This document shows, in pieces, positions 54,550 through 64,000 of a stretch of 64,000 bases of DNA (position 1 is its first letter; every line of letters starts with the position of its first letter). This DNA is from Tenebrio molitor (taxonomy: Eukaryota; Arthropoda; Insecta; Coleoptera; Tenebrionidae), in contig NC_091054.1 of the NCBI RefSeq assembly GCF_963966145.1, positions 17,360,001 to 17,424,000 on the forward strand, read 5' to 3'. The notes under the pieces were generated by a model. The model made no database searches and was not told the DNA's origin. It worked only from the letters and a program-made list of their open reading frames with translations. A program made the translations under genes and the position numbers.

Positions 54550-55825
54550 ATGTTCCATTACTGACCTATTCTTTCGGTGTTATAAAATGGTCCAAAACTA
54601 ATTTACAGAACATAAACATTAAAACTAGAGTTCTTTTTACCAAATTTAGTAAACACCATCCTAAATCTGCTATTGAAAGATTTAATTTACCACGCGAAAA
54701 CGGTGGTAGGGGTTTTTCAAATCTAGAAATACTGCTAAAAAATCAAATTGCTTCACTAAAAAATTATTTCCTCAATAGAGCTCGTGGTAACACCTTTTTC
54801 AATGCTTTGGTTTCAGCCGATAAAGGCTACACACCTTTAAATTTAAGTGATAATATAATTTCAGACATTGTTAAGCCAAATATACCTGACACAATAGCAA
54901 ATATAAAACAGAAGTCTTTACATGGGAGATACTTTAAAGAACTGGAACAACCAGAAGTTAATATTCAGGCATCTCATGCATGGCTTAAGAAATCAAATAT
55001 TCACCCTGAGACGGAGGGTTTTATATTTGCAATACAAGATCGTGTTATAAATACAAGAAATTATAAAAAACACATATGCGGTTTACAATCGATAATTGAT
55101 AAATGTAGGATTTGCGGAACTGAAGGGGAAACAATTGAACACATTATTTCTTCTTGCACCGTTTTGGCTCAAAGCGAATATAAAAAACGACACGATATAT
55201 TCGCTAAAATTATACACATGAATTTAGCTGTTAAATTCAATTTATTAAAGAATACACAACCACATTATAGTTATACACCAGAAAGTTGTTTGGAAAATGA
55301 CAGTTACAAGTTATATTTTGATAGAACAATTTTAACTGACATTCATATTAAGCATAACAGACCAGACATTATAATTTTAAATAAACAACAAAAGCAAGCA
55401 TATCTTTTAGATATAGCTGTTCCAAATTCACATAATAAACACAGACATATAACACAAAAATTAATAAATATTTAGAGCTGTCCGTTGCTATGAGAAATCT
55501 TTGGTGTTTAGAAAAAATTTCGATTTTACCACTTGTAATTTCAGCAACGGGAATAGTACCGCAATCTCTTTTTAAAAATTTAAAAATTCTGGATTTAGAT
55601 AACACATTGGTAGTTGAAATTCAAAAGGGTATATTATTATACTCATGTCACATCGTGAGGAAGTTCCTTAACATTGACACAGAACATAATACACAACAAA
55701 GTCAAAATGCGGAGGCAAGACGCCGGTAATTATGTTGATAAGCACTGCATTATTACTTGATAGTAATATCCGTAATAGTGTATGTACTCCGGCAAAATTG
55801 CCGTGCCGCCGGGTGGAGGTGGGAT
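54550..55825 (+). pseudogene. RLE-type non-LTR retrotransposon, 3' half, copy C
   Basis: The plus-strand frame is open from about 54601: SAIERFNLPRENGGRGFSNL (thumb/linker region after the reverse transcriptase), SHAWLKKSNIHPETEGFIFA, CRICGTEGETIEHIISSC (CCHC knuckle), and SEYKKRHD. The endonuclease follows with HNRPDIIILNKQQKQAYLLD. A shift near 55430 moves the remainder to 55490-55729 (VISATGIVPQSLFKNLKILD). The polymerase palm is absent, a 5' truncation. The 3' UTR ends CCGCCGGGTGGAGGTGGGAT at 55825, the same point as copy D. The family cuts its own target with a restriction-like nuclease. Confidence 0.85.
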
Positions 55826-56095
55826 AGTGTTATTATTTTCATTATTAACCTAGGTGAATAATGAACAGCCGTCACCTAGCACTGGGACGGTGGTTCGGCG
55901 TCCAGGTTCTGGAAGAAAGCGGGTGTCTTCTGTTAGTATTTTGGATTGATCTGTACTTTAATTTTTTGATATTTGCGTACCAAAATGCAACCTGTCGGGT
56001 CGTTCTGTCTTGACGTAAATAGGACTAAATTTGGTTTCATCTATAGTGAAGACATTCCTGATTTTGTGTTGATGCTAAACCTCTAAGAAATAGAT
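55826..56095. other. Intergenic, nothing recognised
   Basis: No supported feature. Confidence 0.4.
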
Positions 56096-56464
56096 ATAGT
56101 TTGTCTCAATTCTAAATTTCCACCACCTGTTGAATTATGTTGGCAAAATAAAAATATTTCTAAACTGGGGATTCTTATAACCAAAGTTGGCAATAGAATT
56201 ATTTTATAACCATGATTCGAAAACATAAAAATTAGTTCATATGTTTATTTTGCTTGTAGAATTTGATTTTCTACCCACTTACTTGCTGCATTTTAAAAAT
56301 GGTTTTCGTTATTTCTCTGTATTCAAAAATTTTGAGTTGTAAAAACGGAAATTGACAGATAACCTAATAAATACAATTTTTTCATTTTCATTTTTCACGA
56401 AACAGTGTTGCCGGTTGTATTTTCAACGTAGAATACAGTGTTGGTGGAAATTAAGAATTGAGAC
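56096..56464. mobile_element. MITE related to the element at 2326-5719
   Basis: TGTCTCAATTCT and its complement close the ends, followed inside by ATTTCCACCACCTGTTG on the left and its near-complement on the right. 369 bp, non-coding. Confidence 0.65.
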
Positions 56465-57162
56465 AGACTTTAGGTACCAATCTACACCACTCGATAGCCT
56501 AGGGGATGCAGCGACTTTCGCAATTTCGACGGCAAAGAATGTACAGTATCGATTTCGATTACGATTTATCCATTCGTGAGTCAACATAGGCACACCAAAA
56601 TTTTTGTGTTAATCTATGATTGACTAATTTGTCACTGGTGACATGACAAGAAAGACAAAAATAAAAAATGGTTAGTTGACCATAAAGCCAGTTTTACATT
56701 TATATGTCAAAGGAATAACAAGTCGTGCAAAATTTTTTATCCACCATTGTACAGTTAATTTCAAAATTATCGAGTACACCTCAAAATTCAAGAAGTCGAT
56801 TTGTTACAGTTTTTTTCACGTGTAAAGATGCCTTTTTGAAATTTGAGCGTCATATTTTTTATATAGGTTAGGTAAGTTTGACAACATAAAATGTCGCTGA
56901 TATTTTAGAACACCAAAACATTATCTGTTCTATCCTCTGCATGGTGCCCTTCGCAATGTTATTATTTATACTGGGCAACCCTCCGGATCGACCACCCTTC
57001 TTGTAATTTGGAAAGAATGAGCACTTTCGCGTTTTCGGTTAGATTAGGCATTTTGTTTGTCAAAATTGACATTAATCATTGACAAAAAATGTAAGTGCAT
57101 TTGATACTGTAAAAAATTAGGTGTACTCTATAATTTTGAAATTAACTGTACCTATACCTAAA
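56465..57162. other. Intergenic, nothing recognised
   Basis: No coding similarity seen. Confidence 0.4.
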
Positions 57163-57334
57163 GGGTGTTTTTTTAAAATTTGGCGTCGAAGTAGGCGTTG
57201 CAGAGTCGATTGAGAGCGCACCACTCGTGTAAAAGCGTAACATTCAAACAGCTGATCCGTGATCCGTAACCTGTATAGTGCGTTCACAATCACAGTTCAA
57301 CGCCTACTTCGACGCCAAATTTAAAAAAGCACCC
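57163..57334. mobile_element. MITE with GGGTG...TTTGGCGTCGA ends
   Basis: GGGTGTTTTTTTAAAATTTG then GCGTCGAAGTAGGCGTT at the left faces AACGCCTACTTCGACGCCAA then ATTTAAAAAAGCACCC at the right. 172 bp. Its right end and CAGCTGATCCGT core also occur at 31914-32222. Confidence 0.75.
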
Positions 57335-57673
57335 GTTATATACAACCTACTTTTGAAAAGTTGTTGAAATGTTTGACGCAATAGATATTTATTTAAAATG
57401 CATATGTTCAGAACTTATTTTTATATTTTTAAATTTTATATTTTGAATAATAGTTGCAATTAAATATTTTTACAATAAATGAAAAATAAATTTTACTTTT
57501 GTCTGCCGTTATCGTTCACTTTACTAATTTACATTAATTTCTAAAACACTATTTAAAGAGAATTTAATAACTTTAAAAAATATCTTAAAAGTAACATCAA
57601 ATGTTTAAAAAAAGTTACATTTAAGTACTCTCTTACAGTAGGTACTAAATAATGTTACTAATAAATTACGTAC
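57335..57673. other. AT-rich, P450 intron or downstream sequence
   Basis: No further P450 exon was found here on the minus strand. Confidence 0.4.
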
Positions 57674-58038
57674 TTGGTGCAGTTAGTATTCCATTACCAA
57701 ACAACTGGTAAAGTAAATTGTCCCACGACCCTTTAGCGAGACAATGCTTCATAACATATTCTAGATCATCTGAATCGGTAACTCCAATGAATAAATAGGG
57801 ACCCAACCAGACTTTTCCAATTGGTGCATATTTCTCCACAATTTCCAATGATGTAAGAAACCAATCTTACAAGAAAAGTTGGTTAGGTATATATTTTCTA
57901 CTCTCACAATGTTTTACCATCTGGACCTTTGCTGAATAGATGAATGCTTCCAAAAAATGGTAAAGCAAAAGGTCCCTTCAACTTTGCAGCATGATAGTAC
58001 AATTTTCTTCTTTTCCAACAATAATTAATAATAAACAA

Positions 58039-58980
58039 CTGACACTATAGCAAATATAAAACAGAAGTCTTTACATGGGAGATACTTTAAAGAACTGGAA
58101 CAACCAGAAGTTAATATTCAGGCCTCTCATGCATGGCTTAAGAAATCAAATATTCACCCTGAGACGGAGGGTTTTATATTTGCAATACAAGATCGTGTTA
58201 TAAATACAAGAAATTATAAAAAACACATATGCGGTTTACAATCGATAATTGATAAATGTAGGATTTGCGGAACTGAAGGGGAAACAATTGAACACATCAT
58301 TTCTTCTTGCACCGTTTTGGCTCAAAGCGAATATAAAAAATGTCACGATATATTCGCTAAAATTATACACATGAATTTAGCTGTTAAATTCAATTTATTA
58401 AAGAATACACAACCACATTATAGTTATACACCAGAAAGTTGTTTGGAAAATGACAGTTACAAGTTATATTTTGATAGAACAATTTTAACTGACATTCATA
58501 TTAAGCATAACAGACCAGACATTATAATTTTAAATAAACAACAAAAGCAAGCATATCTTTTAGATATAGCTGTTCCAAATTCACACAATATAACACAGAC
58601 ATATAACACAAAAATTAATAAATATTTAGAGCTCTCCGTTGCTATGAGAAATCTTTGGTGTTTAGAAAAAGTTTCGATTTTACCACTTGTAATTTCAGCA
58701 ACGGGAATAGTACCGCAATCTCTTTTTAAAAATTTAAAAATTCTGGATTTAGATAACACATTGGTAGTTGAAATTCAAAAAGGTATATTATTATACTCAT
58801 GTCACATCGTTAGGAAGTTCCTTAACATTGACACAGAACATAATACACAAAAAGTCAAAATGCGGAGGCGAGACGCCGGTAATTATGTTGATAAGCACTG
58901 CACTATTACTTGATAGTAATATCCGTAATAGTGTATGTACTCCGGCAAAATTGCCGTGCCGCCGGGTGGAGGTGGGATAG
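58039..58980 (+). pseudogene. RLE-type non-LTR retrotransposon, 3' part, copy D
   Basis: The plus-strand frame is open from the 5' truncation point (TIANIKQKSLHGRYFKELEQ) through SHAWLKKSNIHPETEGFIFA, CRICGTEGETIEHIISSC, HNRPDIIILNKQQKQAYLLD, AVPNSHNITQTYNTKINKYL and VISATGIVPQSLFKNLKILD. The last codons shift near 58850. It is nearly identical to copy C over its whole length, so both are young. It sits in exon 1 of the P450; TAAACAAC (58031-58038) and TAACAAC (58982-58988) look like the target duplication. Palm motifs are absent. Confidence 0.85.
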
Positions 58981-59007
58981 TATAACAACACTAACACCAC
59001 TGATGAT

Positions 59008-59200
59008 TGTTAAAATAATTGTTTTGCGCGTGTTACAGGGAGACAATTTAGTAGTCTAGATTCTAATACTGAGTAGCCATAGAGAGAATGTAGTTTTGTT
59101 TAGTTGTTTACATAAATAAATGTGACGGTTAACGTTTTTGAGAATCTGTGTATCATTTTCCTTGCTCTCGAAGTTTTCCTCAAAGAATTCTGCAATAAAA
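59008..59200 (+). repeat. Copia 5' LTR
   Basis: Starts TGTTAAAATAATTG and ends CTGCAATAAAA, which also carries an AATAAA poly(A) signal. Confidence 0.9.
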
Positions 59201-59214
59201 GGTTATGGGCCCAG
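59201..59214 (+). promoter_or_regulatory. Copia primer-binding site
   Basis: GGTTATGGGCCCAG directly follows the 5' LTR. It matches the site used by copia elements, complementary to an internal stretch of initiator methionine tRNA. Confidence 0.8.
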
Positions 59215-59351
59215 ATATCGTTAACTGAGCTGAAAACACTTAGAGGAAAAACTTTGTGAGCGTCTCAAAAACGAGTCGCGCACGCTGTAGCCATACGGCT
59301 AGTGAGTTAATCGTTCTCGACAAAAGTTAAGTGCTCGCGAGTAATCCGAAA

Positions 59352-62300
59352 ATGTCTGACGAGATCTCGGCGCGAAACGTTTCGAAATTCAACGGGACAA
59401 ATTTTCAGAGTTGGAAATTCCAAGTGAATGCGTTATTTGTCGCGCACGGTATTCGAGACATTGTCGACGGATCGCGAGTGAAACCGGAAGGTGTCGGTCA
59501 GGATATCGCGAGGTAGATCAAGGACAATGCAAAAGCTATGTTCCTGATTTCAACGACGATTGAGAGCGAGCAGCTTGAACCGCTTTTGGTCTGTGTAACG
59601 GCCAAAGAAATGTGGGAAAAACTGACGAGCGTGCACGAGCAGAAGTCCGCTTCGAACAAACTGCTGCTCACAACGAGGCTGTACGAGTACAGAATGTCTC
59701 CGGGAGACAGTATCATACAGCACGTTGCGAAAGTACAAAACATGGCTGCTCAATTACTGGACGTGGGAGAACCAGTGTCGGACTTGACGATAATGGCCAA
59801 AATACTCGCAAGTTTATCGTCGAAATATGCAGCTTTTCAGACGGCATGGGACAGTGTATCACCAGAGCAGCAAAAGCTGAATAATCTTCAAGAGCGTCTC
59901 ATCCGTGAAGAAGCTCGTCTAACTGCTGAGGACGAGAGACCTGGCGCGTTTTCTGCCTACAAGAAAAACGCAGCCAAGAAGAACGACGCGAAGAACGCAA
60001 CAGGGAAATCACAGAAGTCGGACTGGCGTAAGGACGTCGAGTGCTACAAATGCAAGAAGAGAGGCCATTTTGCTCGCGAGTGCAGAAGCAAGAAAAGCGA
60101 AAATCAAAATGGTAGGGCAGGAAAAGATACAAGAGATTGCGCGTTCGTAGCAGAGAAACACCGACAACAGTCGAAGATGTGTGACAAGAGCAACACTAAG
60201 TTGCTAGACAGTGCCATCAACGAAGTTCGCAATGCCCGTAACGAAGATGTCTGGATTACCGACAGTAGAGCTTCAAGACACATCACACGAAGACGCGATT
60301 GGTTTTCCGAGTACAGAGTACTCACTAATGGTGGTACTATCTCTTTAGGTGACAACAAGGAGTGCAAAATTGTGGGCGAAGGGACAGTGCTCATTGAAAA
60401 GTGCGTCAACGATGAGTGGCGAAACGCGCGAATAGAAAATGTTCTCTACGTGCCCGAGATGAAAAAGAATCTTTTTTCGGTAGGTATGTGTACCACGCGC
60501 GGTCTCGAGGTCCTGTTCAAAGGTGACTATGTAAACATACACGGTGACAACGAGTTGCTAGCGTTCGGTGTAAAACAAGAAAACGAAATTTATCGCATGG
60601 TTTTTAGAGTTAAAAATGCGCGTAGTAATATTCAAGCAAACGCGTCGACAAGTGACCTACGTGTCTGGCACGAAAGACTGGGACATTTAAATTTTCGTAC
60701 GTTGCGCGAAATGGTAAACAAAAACCTCGTCAATGGCGTGCAGCTATCAGAAAAGCACGACGTATTTTGCGAACCATGTCAAATAGGAAAATCGCAGCGT
60801 AAAGTCTTCAACAAAGTGCGCGAACGGGCTGCGACGAAACCTGGCGAAGTTTTTCACAGGGAAGTGTGCGGACCGATGTCCGTAGAATCTCTTGGTGGAG
60901 CACGTTATTATGTTTTGTTTAAGGACGATGCCACAAGTTTTCGCTTTGTTTACTTCCTTCGACATAAGAGCGACGTAGTCGAGAAACTGAAGATGCTGGA
61001 CAAAATGGTTGAAAACAAGTGCGAACGAAGAATTCAAGTGTTGAGGTCCGACAATGGCAGAGAATACCAGAACAAATCTCTGGATCACTACCTGAAATCT
61101 CGAGGAATTCAGAGAGAAAATACTGCCCCGTATACGCCGGAGCAAAACGGCAGAGCAGAACGCGACAACAAGACCATCACGAACGATGATACACGCGAAA
61201 AGCCTACCACTCCGCTTATGGGCAGAAGCTGTAAACACGGCAGTGTATCTGATGAATAGAAGTGGATCATCGAGTACTCCAGAAGAAAAGACACCGTATG
61301 AACTTTGGATCGGACAAAAGCCAAACTTAAAACACTTGCGGGTGTTTGGCTCCACAGATTTTGTTCACATCCCGAAGCAGATGACCACGAAGCTAGAGCC
61401 ACGTTCAAAGAAGATGCTATTTGTAGGTTACGATGGAGAATCGTCAAATTACCGAGTCTTTGACCCTGTGTCGAAGAAAGTATCTGTTTCGCGTGATGTT
61501 GTCTTCAATGAAACTGTTGGCAGCACAAAAAGTGTCGTAAGAAATGAAGATGACGAGGAAATAATATTTCCAAATGTCGAAGAAGTCGATGAGCGAACAG
61601 AAGACGCAGATGAACGAGAAGAAGAGGATGAATTTCAAGAAGTTACCGAAGAAGTTGCAGATATGGAGGTACAGGAGCTTCAACAAGAAACATCACAACG
61701 CACCCTGCGAGATCGAGCGAATCTGCGAGCTCCAACGCGGTATGAGTCTAACGTTGCAGAGTATAACGTGCCCCTGACGTATTCAGAAGCTACACAAGGT
61801 GCAGATGCACCTCAGTGGATCGACGCGATCAACAGTGAGCTCAAAGCTCACCAGGAAAATGGTACCTGGTCCCTGGTCGAACGAAATCCCGGAGTCAAAA
61901 CTATCGACTCTAAATGGGTTTTCAAACTGATGAGGAATCCCGAGGGCGATGTGTACAGGTACAAAGCACGACTGTGTGCTCGTGGTTTCTTGCAGCAGAG
62001 AGGTGTTGACTACAATGAAACGCTACGACTCAATAAGAGTGCTTCTTGCACTCGTGGCAGCAGAGGATCTTGAGTTGGCGCAATTCGACATACAGACAGC
62101 ATTCCTTCATGGGCAGCTCGAGGAGGAAATCTACATGGAAGTGCCTGAAGGTCTAAGTGGTGAAAAGCAGAGCAAAAGTGCGCGAAAAAGTGCCGTGTGT
62201 AAGCTGAACAAGTCCCTATATGGATTGAAGCAAGCACCAAGGTGCTGGAATAAAAAGTTTAGTGCATTCTTGCACGAATTTTGTTTTAAAGAAACTGAAG

Positions 62301-63319
62301 CAGACCAATGTATTTTTGTAGGAAATGTCGGAAATGAGTCCGTGTATTTAGCATTGTTTGTTGATGATGGTTTGATTGCAGCAAAATCTCTTGATACGCT
62401 TGATATCATGCTCGGGCGTTTGAGTGAGACTTTCAAAATCACAATCGGTGATACTAGCATGTTTGTAGGTATGCAGATCAAGCGCGATCGAGCGAAACAA
62501 AAATTGTTCATTCACCAAAGTGCATATGCAAAAAGAATTGTCTCAAAATTCAAAATGAGTGAAGCAAAGAAAGCTAGTGTTCCGAATGATCCTAATGTTG
62601 TTCTTTATCCTGTGCTCGAGAACGATAAAAAGGTTGAAAATGTGCCTTATCGTGAAGCAGTCGGATCCTTAATGTTTTTGGCCGTAGTTTCGCGTCCAGA
62701 CATAGCTTTCGCAGTAAATACAGTAAGCAAGTTTTTGAACAATCACAATGATGAGCATTGGCGCGCAGTAAAACGCATTATCTCATATGTGTCAGGAACG
62801 ATCGAGTATGGAATCGAATACTTCTGTAGCGAAAAAGCATGTGAGTTAATTGGTTATTCCGACGCGGATTACGCGAATGATATCGAAACAAGAAAGTCAA
62901 GAACCGGGTATTTGTTCGAGCTCGCAAATGGTCCTGTCACATGGTGCTCTCAAAGGCAAAAGCTTGTAACACTGAGCACAACAGAATCAGAATATGTTGC
63001 AGCGTCGGTTGCGTCTCGGGAAGCAATATGGTTACGAAAGTTGCTGAAAGATATCAGACCTCAATGTGAAAAAGCAACTGTGATATTCGTTGATAATCAA
63101 AGTGCCATAAAACTAGTCAAAAATCCTGAATTTCACAAGCGTACAAAACACATTGATGTTCGTTATCACTATATTCGTGAAAAAGTCAACGCTAAAGAAA
63201 TCAAAGTCGAGTACGTTCCTTCAGAACTACAAAAGGCTGACATTTTTACGAAAGCCTTGACAAAAGAAAAATTCAAGCGTTTATGTTTTAGTATGAATGT
63301 AATCGAATACCCTACTTAA
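59352..63319 (+). pseudogene. Copia gag-pol polyprotein, inactivated
   Basis: From the ATG at 59352: Gag (FNGTNFQSWKFQ...), zinc knuckle CYKCKKRGHFAREC (60042), protease VWITDSRASRHIT (60250; the usual DSGA is DSRA). Integrase follows with its HHCC finger (WHERLGHLNF, CEPCQIGKS) and core FHREVCGPMS (first Asp read as Glu), LRSDNGREYQ and EQNGRAER. Reverse transcriptase has FDIQTAFLHGQLEEEIYME and LALFVDDGLIA. RNase H has GYSDADYAND, LSTTESEYVAA and VDNQSAIKLV, ending at the TAA at 63317. Damage: a TAG at 59514 where Trp is expected, a shift or deletion near 61185 in integrase, and a short deletion near 62020 before the reverse transcriptase palm. Each alone would block the full polyprotein. 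It would form particles, copy RNA and integrate DNA if intact. Confidence 0.9.
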
Positions 63320-63338
63320 CACGCTGAAACGGTGAGAG

Positions 63339-63531
63339 TGTTAAAATAATTGTTTTGCGCGTGTTACAGGGAAGCAATTTAGTAGTCTAGATTCTAATAC
63401 TGAGTAGCCATAGAGAGAATGTAGTTTTGTTTAGTTGTTTACATAAATAAATGTGACGGTTAACCTTTTTGAGAATCTGTGTATCATTTTCCTTGCTCTC
63501 GAAGTTTTCCTCAAAGAATTCTGCAATAAAA
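63339..63531 (+). repeat. Copia 3' LTR
   Basis: Preceded by the purine-rich GGTGAGAG. Differs from the 5' LTR at three positions. Confidence 0.9.
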
Positions 63532-63580
63532 ATGATAAATGAAACTGAACACTACTGACGTTAAAATTATTTTCCTTCAT

Positions 63581-64000
63581 GACGATATTCATTTATTTAA
63601 ATCAAAGTTAAAATCTGTTTTACGTCTGAAGTCACTATGAAACGAAATATGTTTTTAGAAGTATCCACCTATTTATAGATTGGTAAAAAGAACAAGAATC
63701 AAATATTTAGTTAGAGGACAACAGCGTCCATGATTCGGAAAGTTTTTGGGTGTAAACATGCCAAGGAGAAATAAAACAAAATATTAGAAATAATAATAAT
63801 AAAAATTTTCTCTAGACGGTAATAATTAATATACAGAGTGGACCAAGGAAACGTATCCACCTGGATTATCTTGAAAACTACAGACTTCCGATAAAAATTT
63901 GAAGCAAGTTAATTTTGACGATGAAAGGGACACATAATAGTGACAAACCGAGCGGCCCAACGTCATCTTCCCATCAGCCTTACCACCCTCTTGCGAACCA
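63581..64000. other. P450 5' flank; isolated transposon end at 63831
   Basis: Upstream region of the P450 start codon on the minus strand. TATACAGAGTGGACCAAGGA at 63830 looks like the left end of a TA-type transposon that continues beyond the window. Confidence 0.4.

Larger units (their letters stand above)
59008..63531 (+). mobile_element. Copia-type LTR retrotransposon, near full length
   Basis: 193-bp LTRs (59008-59200 and 63339-63531) differ at three positions. An exact 5-bp duplication ATGAT flanks the element (59003-59007 and 63532-63536). A primer-binding site and one gag-pol frame lie between. 4524 bp in all. Inserted in P450 exon 1, in antisense orientation to that gene. Confidence 0.95.
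57674..63580 (-). pseudogene. Cytochrome P450 (CYP4-type), first two exons, split by two retrotransposons
   Basis: The ATG at 63580 opens MKENNFNVSSVQFHLSS (63580-63532). Across the copia the frame continues as a hydrophobic membrane anchor (58981-59007). Across retrotransposon D it continues with IINYCWKRRKLYYHAAKLKG and PFALPFFGSIHLFSKGPD (58038-57918). A 52-bp intron (57866-57917, GTAAAA...TTGTAAG) leads to exon 2 (57865-57674): DWFLTSLEIVEKYAPIGKVW, LGPYLFIGVTDSDDLEYV, and NGILTAP before donor GTACGT. The anchor, basic patch, proline hinge and following strand are those of microsomal CYP4 monooxygenases, which hydroxylate lipids, hormones or xenobiotics in the ER. All visible codons are open once the insertions are discounted. 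Later exons, including the haem-binding cysteine, are not in the window, so the locus is either cut or very long. As it stands it cannot encode an enzyme. Confidence 0.8.

Overview
This is eukaryotic, AT-rich insect DNA dominated by mobile elements. The organism is most likely the yellow mealworm Tenebrio molitor or a close tenebrionid beetle. Two loci (6126-6960 + and 20867-21256 -) encode the disulphide-rich antifreeze protein with 12-residue TCT-x-S coils that I know from Tenebrio. The only other host gene recognised is a broken cytochrome P450 of CYP4 type (57674-63580 -). Nothing bacterial, no CRISPR and no rRNA was seen.

Layout. 1-5.7 kb: a solo LTR, a foldback MITE, and an inverted-repeat element carrying a THAP/P-like transposon and another foldback. 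5.8-7.1 kb: antifreeze gene 1, whose signal-peptide region is split by a tRNA-derived SINE. 7.1-20.7 kb: retrotransposon tails, tandem repeats, bulged hairpins and a Tc1/mariner-like element (15663-17798). 20.7-21.7 kb: antifreeze gene 2, inverted relative to gene 1 and with an intact signal peptide. 21.7-27.4 kb: a second copy of that Tc1/mariner-like element holding a MULE transposon, whose intron holds an antisense reverse transcriptase. 27.5-31.7 kb: a hAT-type element containing a solo LTR. 35.3-39.8 kb: a LINE (ORF1, endonuclease, reverse transcriptase) flanked by two direct copies of a roughly 490-bp block. 41.7-44.4 kb: a Polinton-like DNA polymerase B remnant holding a deleted mariner, itself holding a solo LTR. 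45-54 kb: transposase remnants, a second polymerase B remnant, MITEs and hairpins. 54.5-59 kb: two near-identical 5'-truncated endonuclease-type retrotransposons. 59-63.5 kb: a copia element with 193-bp LTRs. The second retrotransposon and the copia both lie inside exon 1 of the P450 gene.

The least conventional signal is a dispersed set of hairpins (about ten copies) whose stem sequences differ from copy to copy. They keep the same design: long self-complementary arms broken by short unpaired CTCG/CGAG-type bulges, in several cases bounded by TTGTATG-like and AATAACTAT-like ends. I cannot tell without a search whether this family has been described. Many insertions show exact target-site duplications, so their order of arrival can be read directly from the sequence.
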